Positions 24,435 to 33,438 of a stretch of DNA of 58,472 nucleotides are shown here, piece after piece (the first letter of the stretch is position 1; every line of letters starts with the position of its first letter). Location of the stretch: contig DASQSZ010000007.1 in NCBI GenBank assembly GCA_035642125.1, positions 1 through 58,472 on the forward strand. Direction: 5' to 3'. The notes under the pieces were generated by a model. It saw only the letters and a program-made list of their open reading frames with translations. It was not told the DNA's origin and made no database searches. Source of the stretch: CALAED01 sp937891035. GTDB taxonomy: Bacteria > Actinomycetota > Actinomycetes > Streptosporangiales > Streptosporangiaceae. A program made the translations under genes and the position numbers.

Positions 24435-25708
24435 GGCGCCGCCACCGTATCCGATCGGTTCCCCAGCGGTATGAGCCGGGCATCGGCTTGGTAGGTCGAG
24501 TGTCTGCCGAACGTGCACGCTGTGGCGACCACGTAGAGCGCGGCGATCGCGCCGAACAACAACAGCGGCCGAGATTCGAAGATCACCGCGGCCAGGTATC
24601 CGGTCGGGATGGACATCACCGCGGTGAAGGTCTGCACGGCCGCGAAGAATGTGGCTCGCTCGTCCGGGTGCACACTGCCGACCACAATGGCGTCGCGGTA
24701 GGACTCGACGAGGAACGGGCCCCCCGAAGTGAGTACGGTGCAGACGAACAGCAACGTGAGGTTCCCCGGTCCGAGCGCCAGGAAGAGCAACCAACCGGCG
24801 CAACTGGCAACGAGCGACCACCGTGCCATGGCGGTCGCTGGGAACCGGCTGGTTGCCCATGGCATGACGACGGCGTATGAGAACAATGCGGTGATCGCGC
24901 CGATGGCCGGCACCGTGCCCACCACGATCGGGCTGTAGTCCAGGCTCTTGGTCAGATACACGGCCAGGAAGATGTTGAGCTGGAAGGCGATGAAGCTCAA
25001 CATGTACATGAAGATCAGGCGGCGTAGCGCGGTGTGCCGTCCCGCCGCCCACAGCAGCTTCCCGCTGTCGAGCACGCGTCGCATCAAACGCGTGCCCGCG
25101 TGGCGCTCCATGGCCTCGACGCCCGCCTGCGTCTCGACGGTGTAGTGGTGGCGCAGGCAGTTGTGCAGCAGCATGGCGAGCCCGCCGACGAAGAACAGCA
25201 CGCGTAGCGTCGGCACCGTGCCGTACCTGTCCATCGCGAATCCGACGATCGGAACCAGCAGCCCGGCGAACATGATCACCACCTTGATGGCGGCGAAGAT
25301 GCGTGGCCTGTCTTTTTGTGGGCTGTCCTCCGAGGCGAGCAGCCAGAACGAGACATTGACGATCTTGGATGAGGCGTTGAGCAAATAGCCGATGAGGAAC
25401 ATCCAGGTGTTGTTGCTGAACGCCCAAACGAACATGGGGATGACCCAGGAGGTCACGTCGAACCAGAAGGTGGCTCGGCGCCTGCCCATACGGTCGGTCA
25501 CGGCGCCGGCCACGAGCTGGAACATGAACGCGACGTACAGGTTGGCTGAGACGATCGCTCCGATGGCCAATGTGCTCAGGCCGACGCTCTCCATGTACAG
25601 CGTCGCGTAGTACAGCGCGGCCGTGCCGAAGATCGCCCAGAGCGGCTCTGTGTAGATGCAGTACCGGGCGTTGGGGTGGAGAGTGGCCACATAGCTTCGA
25701 CGCTTCAT
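24431..25708 (-). CDS. MFS transporter of the cluster
   Basis: 425 aa, about twelve hydrophobic segments. Between TM2 and TM3 is the MFS signature DRMGRRRATFW. There is a central loop near residue 200 (ETQAGVEAMERHAGTR). Overlaps the dehydrogenase stop by 4 nt (ATGA) and the HAD start. Export of the product or a sugar precursor import are both possible; its position in the operon favours product export. Confidence 0.85.
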   Translation of the reverse strand: MKRRSYVATLHPNARYCIYTEPLWAIFGTAALYYATLYMESVGLSTLAIGAIVSANLYVAFMFQLVAGAVTDRMGRRRATFWFDVTSWVIPMFVWAFSNNTWMFLIGYLLNASSKIVNVSFWLLASEDSPQKDRPRIFAAIKVVIMFAGLLVPIVGFAMDRYGTVPTLRVLFFVGGLAMLLHNCLRHHYTVETQAGVEAMERHAGTRLMRRVLDSGKLLWAAGRHTALRRLIFMYMLSFIAFQLNIFLAVYLTKSLDYSPIVVGTVPAIGAITALFSYAVVMPWATSRFPATAMARWSLVASCAGWLLFLALGPGNLTLLFVCTVLTSGGPFLVESYRDAIVVGSVHPDERATFFAAVQTFTAVMSIPTGYLAAVIFESRPLLLFGAIAALYVVATACTFGRHSTYQADARLIPLGNRSDTVAAP

Positions 25709-26739
25709 GAACGGATCACGGCCTTGACGGCCTTGACATCGACCTTCTGCCCGGTCGTCAGGTCGACGCCCATGGTCTGCTCGAAGGCGTCGCGGAAGTC
25801 GGCCATGTCGACTTCGGTGGTCACCAGCTTCGCCAGCTCCGGCAGCCCGGCCGCGAAGTCGATGGCCGGGCCGATGGCATCGTGCAGCGGCACGGCGGCG
25901 ATGATGCTCAGCCCGTCGTCGATGAGCCTGGTGGGCTGCACCTCGGCCCGGTAGGTGTCGTCGTAGCCCATCGGCACCACCCGGCCGCCCTTGGCGACGG
26001 CCTCAAGCGCCGTGGTCAGCTGGTTGCCGACCGCGTCGATCACCACATCGAACTTCTTGCCGCCCGTGAGGTCCGCGACGGTCTGCGGGGTGAGCTCGTC
26101 GGGGTGCAGCGCGTAGTCGGCGACACTGGCGGCGAACTCGCGGCGGAACGCGTTTGGCTCGGTCGCCACGGTGAGCCGGCTCAACCTGCGGGTGATGGTC
26201 TGGCACAGCAGGCCGATGGGACCAGAGCCGATCACCAGGACGGACTCGTGCGGCTGCAGGTCCGACTTCAGGACGCTGTTGAGCGAGCAGCCTAGCGGTT
26301 CGATCAGGGTCGCGACCTGCCAGCTCATCCCCGCAGGTATCGGATAGATGTATTGCGCCTTGCCGACGAAGTACTCGGCGAATGTGCCGGCGAGGGTGAA
26401 GCCGACCTGGTGGTCGTCAAAGTCGAAGCAGTAGCAGTAGGCGCCCAGCCGGCAGTTGCGGCAGGTGCCGCAGGACTGGGTGGGGTTGATGATGACGCGG
26501 TCGCCGACCTTGAGGTGGGTCACGTTGTCGCCGACCTCGACCACCGTGCCGACGCCTTCGTGGCCGAGTACGGTGCCCTCTTCGGCTACCGCAAGCTTGC
26601 CCGCGAGGATCTTGTGGTCGGTGCCGCAGATGCCGGTCATGGCGATCTGGACTTTCACATCGTTGGACGCCCCGCAGAAGGGCTCCTCGACATCGACGAG
26701 GTCCATCCGACCCTTGCCTGCGTGTATCAGTGCTCGCAT
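25705..26739 (-). CDS. Zinc-dependent alcohol dehydrogenase (MDR)
   Basis: 344 aa from the ATG at 26739, preferred because GAGGG precedes it; an in-frame TTG at 26778 adds 13 residues. Catalytic zinc ligands Cys38 and His60-Glu61 (GHEGVG); structural zinc Cys90, Cys93, Cys96, Cys104; NAD motif VIGSGPIGLL. Polyol/threonine/sorbitol dehydrogenase branch, the same broad family as 2-deoxy-scyllo-inosamine dehydrogenases. Likely oxidises a sugar or cyclitol hydroxyl for the adjacent aminotransferase to aminate. Confidence 0.88.
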   Translation of the reverse strand: MRALIHAGKGRMDLVDVEEPFCGASNDVKVQIAMTGICGTDHKILAGKLAVAEEGTVLGHEGVGTVVEVGDNVTHLKVGDRVIINPTQSCGTCRNCRLGAYCYCFDFDDHQVGFTLAGTFAEYFVGKAQYIYPIPAGMSWQVATLIEPLGCSLNSVLKSDLQPHESVLVIGSGPIGLLCQTITRRLSRLTVATEPNAFRREFAASVADYALHPDELTPQTVADLTGGKKFDVVIDAVGNQLTTALEAVAKGGRVVPMGYDDTYRAEVQPTRLIDDGLSIIAAVPLHDAIGPAIDFAAGLPELAKLVTTEVDMADFRDAFEQTMGVDLTTGQKVDVKAVKAVIRS

Positions 26740-26787
26740 TTGCTGCCCTCGGTTCACTTGGGAGGTGTCAGTAGTCAATTGGGGGTG

Positions 26788-28023
26788 TCAGTAATTGGTC
26801 AGGGCGGCGTCGATCGCCTGCTCGACCTCGTCGAGCTGAGCAGGTGTGTGCCGGTCCGAAAAGACGAAATATCCCTTGGTGAAGATGTGCCGGTCCGCGA
26901 GGTTCTCCAGCACATGCGCGCGGAACGGGTCGGTCCAAAAGTCCCTCGCGCCGGGCGTCCCGAGGGAGAAGCTCGAGTAGTCGCCTCGCATCTCGACCCG
27001 CCCGGTCAGTCCGAGTTCGGCGATACGGGATCGCAGGGTGTCGATCATGGTGTTGGTCCGCGAGCGCCAAGAAGGCCACGCTGGGGCAGCACCCAGAAGT
27101 TCCTCGCAGGCCAAAGCAGCGGCGAAGGCCAGTGACTCGCTGGAATGGGCGTTGCTCATCCGTACGTCCTCGCCGCGCATCACGAGCCGGCGGTCGCCGA
27201 GGAGCCCCGCGAGCGGAAGGCCGTTGGCCATGCCCTTGGAGATGCACAGGAGGTCCGGCCAGACATCGACCTCGCCGCAGGTCGCCCGCCTGCCCGTGCG
27301 CATGCCGGAGGTGACCTCGTCGAAGATCACCACCGCACCGTGGCACCGCGCTTCCTCCACGACCGTCCTGAGGTGGTCGGCCGACCAGCGGTTCGGACAC
27401 AGCACCACCGCGGCGATGGCGCCGGGGTGCCGGCGCAGCACATCAACCAACCGCTGGGGGTCGCCCGGCGGGCAGGTGAGGGTCAACGCCGACACGGCCC
27501 GCGGGATGCCGAGCGCGGCATGGCCTGCGGAGTAGTGCGCCGGAGCGGCCCAATCGTGCCACCCGTGGTACTCGGTCGCCACCACGAGATCGCGTCCGGT
27601 CGTGGCGCGGGCGATGCGCACGGCTCCGGTTACCGCGTCAGCGCCGCTCTTGGCGAACTTCACCGACTCGTAGACCCCGAACCTGGCCAGGAGCCGTTGC
27701 GCCAGCGTCAGTTCGAGGCGATCGGCAACCGAAAAGGACGTCCCACGCCGCAACTGGGCGATTACGGCTTCCTCGACCTCGGGCCGGGCGTGCCCCCAGG
27801 TCGCGGTGCCCATGGCCATCTCGCAGTCCAGCCAGGTACGGCCGTCGAGGTCGGTGAACTCGGCGTCCTTGGCCCGCGCCGCGACGATCGCGCCGCGACC
27901 CGGTAACAATCGCCGCGGTGTTTTGGCCAAAGTGCTGCAGCCCGCCGGGATGATCCTCTCGACCTCGGCGAGCCAGGCGAGGCTCGGCGTTTCGGATGTG
28001 ACGCCCGTTTGGATGTTCGTCAT
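26788..28023 (-). CDS. Class III aminotransferase (GSA-aminomutase-like)
   Basis: 411 aa from the ATG at 28023, which overlaps the glycosyltransferase stop. Fold type I PLP enzyme: FAKSGADAVTGAVRIARA (phosphate cup), VIFDEVTSGMRTG (Asp binding the pyridine N) and the Schiff-base Lys in CISKGMANGLPLAG. Closest in outline to glutamate-1-semialdehyde aminomutase, but it sits in a sugar cluster. Probably transaminates a ketone or aldehyde made by the zinc dehydrogenase or the GMC enzyme. Confidence 0.88.
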   Translation of the reverse strand: MTNIQTGVTSETPSLAWLAEVERIIPAGCSTLAKTPRRLLPGRGAIVAARAKDAEFTDLDGRTWLDCEMAMGTATWGHARPEVEEAVIAQLRRGTSFSVADRLELTLAQRLLARFGVYESVKFAKSGADAVTGAVRIARATTGRDLVVATEYHGWHDWAAPAHYSAGHAALGIPRAVSALTLTCPPGDPQRLVDVLRRHPGAIAAVVLCPNRWSADHLRTVVEEARCHGAVVIFDEVTSGMRTGRRATCGEVDVWPDLLCISKGMANGLPLAGLLGDRRLVMRGEDVRMSNAHSSESLAFAAALACEELLGAAPAWPSWRSRTNTMIDTLRSRIAELGLTGRVEMRGDYSSFSLGTPGARDFWTDPFRAHVLENLADRHIFTKGYFVFSDRHTPAQLDEVEQAIDAALTNY

Positions 28024-29171
28024 CGAACCTTGCTCCCGGGCCAGCAGCTCGAGTGCAGGTCCGCGAGCCCTATGGCGTTGCCGTGCAGGTCGATGACGAC
28101 ATCGGCCGACTGCCTCTCCAGGCGCTGTGCCAGCCACATCCGGTTGTCCAAGAGGCGGACGAAGTTCTCGACCAGGATCAGCAACGGCCGTGGTTCGGTA
28201 AGCAGCTCGACCGGCAGGATCTGCGGCAACAGAACGGGCTGCGCGCCGTCCACCTTTGTGGAGTAGTCGAGCACGCAGTGCCGGTCGATCTCCGCTGCTT
28301 CGGAAAGAGCCCGCCAGAAGTCGGCCGCCTCGGTTCGCGTCTCCGCCAGGTCCACCGGCACGAATTGACGGAGGTCGGCGGCGCGCTCACGCAGCCTGTC
28401 CAGCAACCGCGCCGTGATGTCGTTCTCGATGTACGCGCCCCAGGACTTCCAGAACCGAGCCAGGTTGTTCTTGCGGTTGCCCGCCCGGTGCACGCCATTG
28501 CGCCGTTCCCAGTGATACGACGTGACTTTCGGGTCGATCACCGTGCGGTACCCGAGCATCCTCGCCCGCATCTGGTAGTCGAAGTCCTCGTACCCGTTGA
28601 AGTACCGCTCGTCCAACAATCCGACCGCATCCCTCACCTGCCAGGTCATCGCGAACAACGCGAAGGCGGCCAAGGGGACCGTGTACGGGGAGTCCGGCAG
28701 GTCGGCCGGCCTGGCGTTGAGGTACAGGTGCCTGCCGAGCGTTTCCCCGAACGAGATGCCGCAGTGCTGCACACCGCCGGTCTGCGGGTACAGCAGTACC
28801 CCCGCGGTCATCCCCGCGTCGGGGTAGTCGCTCAGGGTTCGTAGCATCCCTGACTGCCAACCGGATTGCAGGATCAGGTCCGAGTCGACGAAGAAGAGGT
28901 GATCGCCGTCGGCGATGGCCAGGCCCTGGTTGAGGGCTTGGCCGCAGCCGCGGGGGCGCTGGTTATGGATGGTCGTGACGGTTACCGCGCCGGCTTTCTC
29001 CGATTTGATCGTTCGGGCGAACTCCTCGATCAACTCGCTCACTTCGGGGCCGGAACCATCATTGACCAGAATCAATTGTGTGGCCGGCTCGACGGTTAGC
29101 CGCATCGACCTCAGGAAGAGCGTCAGCACCGTCTGAGATTGGAATATGGGCACGATTACACTGCTACGCAT
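28020..29171 (-). CDS. Family 2 glycosyltransferase
   Basis: 383 aa from the ATG at 29171 (GGAGG lies 6 nt upstream). GT-A fold: SVIVPIFQSQ start, LVNDGS motif, FFVDSDLIL (DxD-type, about residue 88) and the NGYEDFDYQMRARMLGY acceptor region with the ED motif. No clear membrane helix, so probably cytosolic-face. A degenerate copy of this gene lies at 35548-35925. It transfers an activated sugar to an unknown acceptor; the C-terminal 80 residues look unrelated to the catalytic domain. Confidence 0.87.
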   Translation of the reverse strand: MRSSVIVPIFQSQTVLTLFLRSMRLTVEPATQLILVNDGSGPEVSELIEEFARTIKSEKAGAVTVTTIHNQRPRGCGQALNQGLAIADGDHLFFVDSDLILQSGWQSGMLRTLSDYPDAGMTAGVLLYPQTGGVQHCGISFGETLGRHLYLNARPADLPDSPYTVPLAAFALFAMTWQVRDAVGLLDERYFNGYEDFDYQMRARMLGYRTVIDPKVTSYHWERRNGVHRAGNRKNNLARFWKSWGAYIENDITARLLDRLRERAADLRQFVPVDLAETRTEAADFWRALSEAAEIDRHCVLDYSTKVDGAQPVLLPQILPVELLTEPRPLLILVENFVRLLDNRMWLAQRLERQSADVVIDLHGNAIGLADLHSSCWPGSKVR

Positions 29172-29233
29172 GGAAACCTCCACTATACGGAGCGTGATCC
29201 CGGACGAAGCACCATCAAAAAATGTCACCGAAA

Positions 29234-30157
29234 TCAGGAATAGACCGCCAAGCCCATGAACACCAGCCAAAGGAACGCGAGTGCCTGGAGGCCGCGGTCG
29301 CTGAACGCGATGTTCTCGGGGGTTCCGGCACCGCGGCGATCGACGTCGAGCGCATATCTCAAGATGGCGATGATGAACAATGCCGCCGCAACGCCGGAGT
29401 ACAGCGGACTCGTCCGCGGGAGACTCTGCGACGTCCACGTCAGGTACGCCAGGATCGACATGATGGCCGAGCCCGACCAGACGAAACGGATGTAAGAGGA
29501 GGTATACCGCTCCAGACTGGTGCGCGTATGCTTTTTGCCTTGTTCGCGCAGGCTCATCTCTGCGTATCGACGGCCGCTCACCATAAATAGCGAGCCGAAT
29601 GCGGTGGCGAACAGCAGCCAAGAGGACAGCGGTACGTCGGTCGCTACGGCTCCGGCGACCACGCGCAGCACGAATCCCGTGGACACCAGACAAAGGTCGA
29701 TCACCGGCTGGCTGCGTAGCCACAGGCAGTAGACGATCTGAAGCTGGATATACACGCCGACAACCCAAATCAGCCTGGGCGTCGCCATGAAGGAGATGAG
29801 CCCGCCGGCGAGTAGGAGCAGAACTGATCCTGCTATCGCCCACTGCGGCGAAAGCAGGCCCGCGGCGACGGGCCGGAGCCGTTTCGTCGGATGGGCCCGG
29901 TCGGCGCTGACGTCGATCACGTCGTTGAGCAGATAGATGCCGGCCGCCGCGGCTGAAAAGGCGACCGCCGCGATCAGGGCTTTTCCGAGTACCTGTGGTT
30001 CCGGTAATGCGCCCGCGGCGAAGGGCGCCACGAACACGACCAGGTTCTTGATCGCCTGGCGTGGGCGCGCGGCTTTGAACAGCATCCTGAATTGGAGCTT
30101 GGAGCGCGCCGTCTTCGTACTGGGGCCCTGGCCGTCGAGATAACCTGTCACACTCAT
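29234..30157 (-). CDS. UbiA prenyltransferase, decaprenyl-P phosphoribosyltransferase-like
   Basis: 307 aa, eight or nine hydrophobic segments. Two Asp-rich motifs of the UbiA family are present: LLNDVIDVSADRAHPTK (about residue 77) and DVDRRGAGTP in the second half. The first motif with KRLRPVAAG is the hallmark of decaprenyl-phosphate 5-phosphoribosyltransferase (mycobacterial Rv3806c), which joins phosphoribosyl pyrophosphate to a polyprenyl phosphate in the membrane. This suggests that the cluster builds on a lipid-linked ribose. The substrate here is inferred from the family. Confidence 0.85.
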   Translation of the reverse strand: MSVTGYLDGQGPSTKTARSKLQFRMLFKAARPRQAIKNLVVFVAPFAAGALPEPQVLGKALIAAVAFSAAAAGIYLLNDVIDVSADRAHPTKRLRPVAAGLLSPQWAIAGSVLLLLAGGLISFMATPRLIWVVGVYIQLQIVYCLWLRSQPVIDLCLVSTGFVLRVVAGAVATDVPLSSWLLFATAFGSLFMVSGRRYAEMSLREQGKKHTRTSLERYTSSYIRFVWSGSAIMSILAYLTWTSQSLPRTSPLYSGVAAALFIIAILRYALDVDRRGAGTPENIAFSDRGLQALAFLWLVFMGLAVYS

Positions 30158-30208
30158 GGCGAAGTGCTTTTCTCCGTTCGAATATGGACGGTCTCCCGGG
30201 GCGTGGTG

Positions 30209-31630
30209 TCAGCCCCCGGCGAGAAAATGGGCCGCGTTCCGCGCGGCGATGGCCATGATCGTTCCTTGGGGGTTGATGCCGGGGGCCGAAGGAAGCATCG
30301 AGGCGTCCGCCACGTAGACGTTGTCCACCCCGTGGACCTTGCCGAAAGAGTCCGAGCCACAGCGCGACCGATCCTCACCCATGGGAATGGACCCGCACAT
30401 GTGCACGGTCATGAGGTTGGCCGTGGACCTGGTCAGGGCCCGTACGGCAACCTGTATGTCTTTCGTCCCCGTGACCTTGGGCGCACGCGCGAAGCTGGGG
30501 TAGACGCACTTGGCGCCGGCTCGCAGCAGTAGCTGGAGCAGCCTGGCCAGGCCTTCCCGCAGGAGGCTCAGCTCGTCGTCGACCAAGCGGTACGACACCA
30601 GCGGAGCGGTGAATCTCGGGATGGCGCGGACCCTTCCCCCACCCGAGCCTTGGACGGCCGCGTAGTAGACGAGGCAGCGGCGCCAACGCTCGGCCGCGTC
30701 GCCGAAACCCTCCCAGTTCTCCGCCAGCGCGAGGGCGATCAGGGCGGGAGTGGACGCCGAGCCGCCGAGGGTGAAGCGTGGAGCGAACTCGCGCACCTGG
30801 TTGGCGGGTACGTCGTGCGGAGGATTGACGTCATGACCGAACTCAGCGACGACCTTGACCGTGGGATGCATCGCCAAGCGGCGGCCGATGGCTCCCCGCA
30901 CTCCGGAGCGCTGCAAAAGAGCGGGGGACTGGATCGCTCCGCCGCACACGAAAACGTTCTCGGCGCGCACGAGACGCGTACGGCCCGTCCGTACGTCGAC
31001 CAGGCGAACACCGACGGCGCGTCCCCGGACGATGTCGAGTCTGCTCGCCCTGACCTCGGAGAGCAGTTCGACACCCGCCGCGAGTGCGTCCTGCCAGTAG
31101 GTCGTGGACATCGTTCGCCGCTCGGCCGGGCCGTGGGCGCATTTCGGCGAGGTCCAGCGCTCGATCTGCTGACACTGCCAGCCCAACCGCCCGGCCCCGT
31201 CACGCAGGGCGGTAAACGCCGGGGTTGCGGTTTCCGGACCGCCTTCGATGAGAAGTTTCTTCTCGATGGACTCAGACAGCGGGGACAGCTCCGACGCGGA
31301 TAAGCCTTCGATCGCCCAGCGCTTGCTCCACGCGGCCAGCAGGTCCTCGGGCGGCGGATGGTACAGGCCCGAGTTGATCTCGCTGCCACCTCCGATGCCG
31401 CATCCCTCGGTGTAAGCGATGGACGGTCGCCCCACCGCCACGGTGAGCCCACGGTTGCGGTACTGGTGGCGCATTTGCGCTAGGGAGAAGTGGTCGTACT
31501 GGCCGGGTTCGATCCACGGGCCCTCCTCCACAACCAGCACCCGGAGCCGGGCCTCGCCCAGGGCCAGAGCGGTGACCGCCGCGCCGGGCCCCGACCCGAT
31601 GACGACGACGTCGTAGTCGATCCGCCTCAC
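30209..31630 (-). CDS. GMC-type FAD oxidoreductase
   Basis: 473 aa from the GTG at 31630, which overlaps the preceding 106-aa gene (GTGA). FAD dinucleotide motif VVIGSGPGAAVTAL (residues 9-22), CGIGGGSEINSGLYH substrate/FAD loop (about residue 83), and the C-terminal GMC signature with HMCGSIPMG, VYVADASMLP and GINPQGTIMAIAARNA. Flavin oxidation of a primary alcohol to an aldehyde is the usual GMC chemistry; in neomycin biosynthesis a GMC enzyme plus a class III aminotransferase turn CH2OH into CH2NH2, and this cluster has both. Confidence 0.87.
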   Translation of the reverse strand: MRRIDYDVVVIGSGPGAAVTALALGEARLRVLVVEEGPWIEPGQYDHFSLAQMRHQYRNRGLTVAVGRPSIAYTEGCGIGGGSEINSGLYHPPPEDLLAAWSKRWAIEGLSASELSPLSESIEKKLLIEGGPETATPAFTALRDGAGRLGWQCQQIERWTSPKCAHGPAERRTMSTTYWQDALAAGVELLSEVRASRLDIVRGRAVGVRLVDVRTGRTRLVRAENVFVCGGAIQSPALLQRSGVRGAIGRRLAMHPTVKVVAEFGHDVNPPHDVPANQVREFAPRFTLGGSASTPALIALALAENWEGFGDAAERWRRCLVYYAAVQGSGGGRVRAIPRFTAPLVSYRLVDDELSLLREGLARLLQLLLRAGAKCVYPSFARAPKVTGTKDIQVAVRALTRSTANLMTVHMCGSIPMGEDRSRCGSDSFGKVHGVDNVYVADASMLPSAPGINPQGTIMAIAARNAAHFLAGG

Positions 31631-31947
31631 CGGTCGGCTCCGGCGCGCGAGTCGAACACGGCGGCCAGGGCCAAACCCCTGCCGAACCGCTCCACCTCTC
31701 GCAGTCCCAGCAGCCGGCGTAGCGGCGCGACGAGCGTCACGCACAGGGCGATGACGAAACCGGCGCGGAGTAGGTCCGGCATTTCGGTGACTCCATCGCG
31801 GACCGCTCTTCGCGCCGCGTTCAGTTCATCGGCCGTCGCGTCGGGGACCGCGGAGATAACGTTGCGGGCCGCGCGCCCGCCCGCGATCCGGGCGGCCGCC
31901 GCGGACGGGGACCAACGTCGTTCGGAGGCGGGGAACTTCGTCGGCAT
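31627..31947 (-). CDS. 106-aa protein preceding the GMC oxidoreductase
   Basis: 106 aa, ATG at 31947, 4 nt after the aminotransferase. Ala/Arg-rich N-terminus (AAAARIAGGRAARNV), then one hydrophobic segment (LLRAGFVIALCVTLVAPL, about residues 59-76) and a short basic tail. No family recognised. The GTGA overlap with the GMC gene suggests a stoichiometric partner, membrane anchor or chaperone. Some GMC dehydrogenases have small subunits, but this one shows no twin-arginine signal or haem motif. Confidence 0.65.
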   Translation of the reverse strand: MPTKFPASERRWSPSAAAARIAGGRAARNVISAVPDATADELNAARRAVRDGVTEMPDLLRAGFVIALCVTLVAPLRRLLGLREVERFGRGLALAAVFDSRAGADR

Positions 31948-31951
31948 GCCC

Positions 31952-33418
31952 TCACCTCCTGCGGAGTCGTCGATAGAGGAAGCGCGTGAGAAGGTCTGCC
32001 CTGCCTCGGCTGAGGACCTTGTCGAGAGCGATCGCGATGGCCTCCATCTCGGTCTCGTTCACCACCAAGGAGGGCGCGATCATTAGCATCGGCTCCCGGT
32101 TGGTCGTGACGAACGTGAGAATTCCGTGATCGACGTAAAGAGCGTCCATCACCGCGCCGATGAGCAGCTTCTCGATCAGGTGCTTGTCCCGGGCGAGGGC
32201 CGACGGGACCGCCCGCAGCAAGGCCTCGGGAAGTGCCGGTCCGCTCTGGAAACGCAAGCCGAACAGCGCCCCGGCCCCTCGGACGTCCTGCACCAGGGAG
32301 GGGTGGCGACGACGCATGTCGGCGAGGCTTGACCCCAACGTGGTCTCTACGGTGCGTGCCCGCGTGGGGTAGTCGTCCTCCACGACGATCGCCACCGCCT
32401 CCATGGCGGTGACGGTCTCTTCGCCGAACCCGTTGTACGTGCTGCTGTGCAGGGTCGCGTCACGCAGATTGTCGTAGGCTTTGCGAAAGATTTCGTCGCG
32501 TGCGACATAGCCGGAGATCGAAGCCTTTCCGCCACCAAAGGATTTGGACATTACCAGGATGTCGGGGACGAGATCCGGATAGCGCATGAAGTGGAACAGC
32601 GACCCGGTCTTTCCCCATCCCGTGTAGACCTCGTCGAACACCAGCACAATGTCGTACGCGCTGCATATCTCGCGCAGCCTCCGGAGGAACCGTTCGGAGC
32701 AGCCGAGGAACATCGAGGCGCTGAACGGCTCAACGATGATGGCATAGACATCGCACTTTCCCTGCTCGGTGTGGTGCCGTATCTTGTCCTCGATCGACTC
32801 GATGTCGTCATACACGAAGCTGCTCTTGTGCGGCAGGCCGGGGAAATCGAAATGGTTTTCCGGGGAGCCCGTTATGCTTCCGGGGGCGAGCAGCTTCCCG
32901 TGGAAGGATATGTCGGAGTGCAGGACGGTCTGTCTTAACCCACCGTGGTACTTGTAGGCGAGCTTCAGTGCCCCCTCAACGGCCTCCGCCCCAGAGTTCG
33001 GGAAATAGGAGATGTTGAGGTCGCCCGGAAGGAGCCGGGCGATATTGGCGCTTAGGGCGCCGACATAGGGCGACAGGAAGCTCTTGTGGACCTCCATTCG
33101 CCCCTGTTCCTGGAAACGCTTGCGGGCGGCGATGATTCTCGGATGGTTGTGGCCGTGGTTGAGGACGCCAAGACCCCCCGTCGCGTCGAGGATACGGCGG
33201 CCGGATGACAGTTCTATCCAGCATCCCTCGGCTCGTACGGCGACATCCTGTCCGAACCCGAAGGCGCCCAGGAGCGACGCTTGGGCCCGGTTCACGTACT
33301 GGGTGTAGAGGTCACGAACCTGGAGCGGAGACAGATTGTGAGCATCGTCGACCGTCAAAAGTTCGTGGCCTGTCAGAAGTTCGTGGCCGGGCACGGATTT
33401 CCGAGTTTTGATCACCAT
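31952..33418 (-). CDS. Class III aminotransferase (second in cluster)
   Basis: 488 aa, ATG at 33418 with AAAGGA upstream. Fold type I PLP enzyme: YFPNSGAEAVEGALKLAYK, VLVFDEVYTGWGKTG and Schiff-base Lys in VMSKSFGGGKASISGY. Larger than most class III enzymes, with about 60 extra N-terminal and 40 extra C-terminal residues. The N-terminus has a tandem GHELLT duplication. It may aminate the aldehyde from the GMC enzyme two genes downstream. Confidence 0.87.
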   Translation of the reverse strand: MVIKTRKSVPGHELLTGHELLTVDDAHNLSPLQVRDLYTQYVNRAQASLLGAFGFGQDVAVRAEGCWIELSSGRRILDATGGLGVLNHGHNHPRIIAARKRFQEQGRMEVHKSFLSPYVGALSANIARLLPGDLNISYFPNSGAEAVEGALKLAYKYHGGLRQTVLHSDISFHGKLLAPGSITGSPENHFDFPGLPHKSSFVYDDIESIEDKIRHHTEQGKCDVYAIIVEPFSASMFLGCSERFLRRLREICSAYDIVLVFDEVYTGWGKTGSLFHFMRYPDLVPDILVMSKSFGGGKASISGYVARDEIFRKAYDNLRDATLHSSTYNGFGEETVTAMEAVAIVVEDDYPTRARTVETTLGSSLADMRRRHPSLVQDVRGAGALFGLRFQSGPALPEALLRAVPSALARDKHLIEKLLIGAVMDALYVDHGILTFVTTNREPMLMIAPSLVVNETEMEAIAIALDKVLSRGRADLLTRFLYRRLRRR

Positions 33419-33438
33419 AATGGTCCTTTAAGCGAAGG

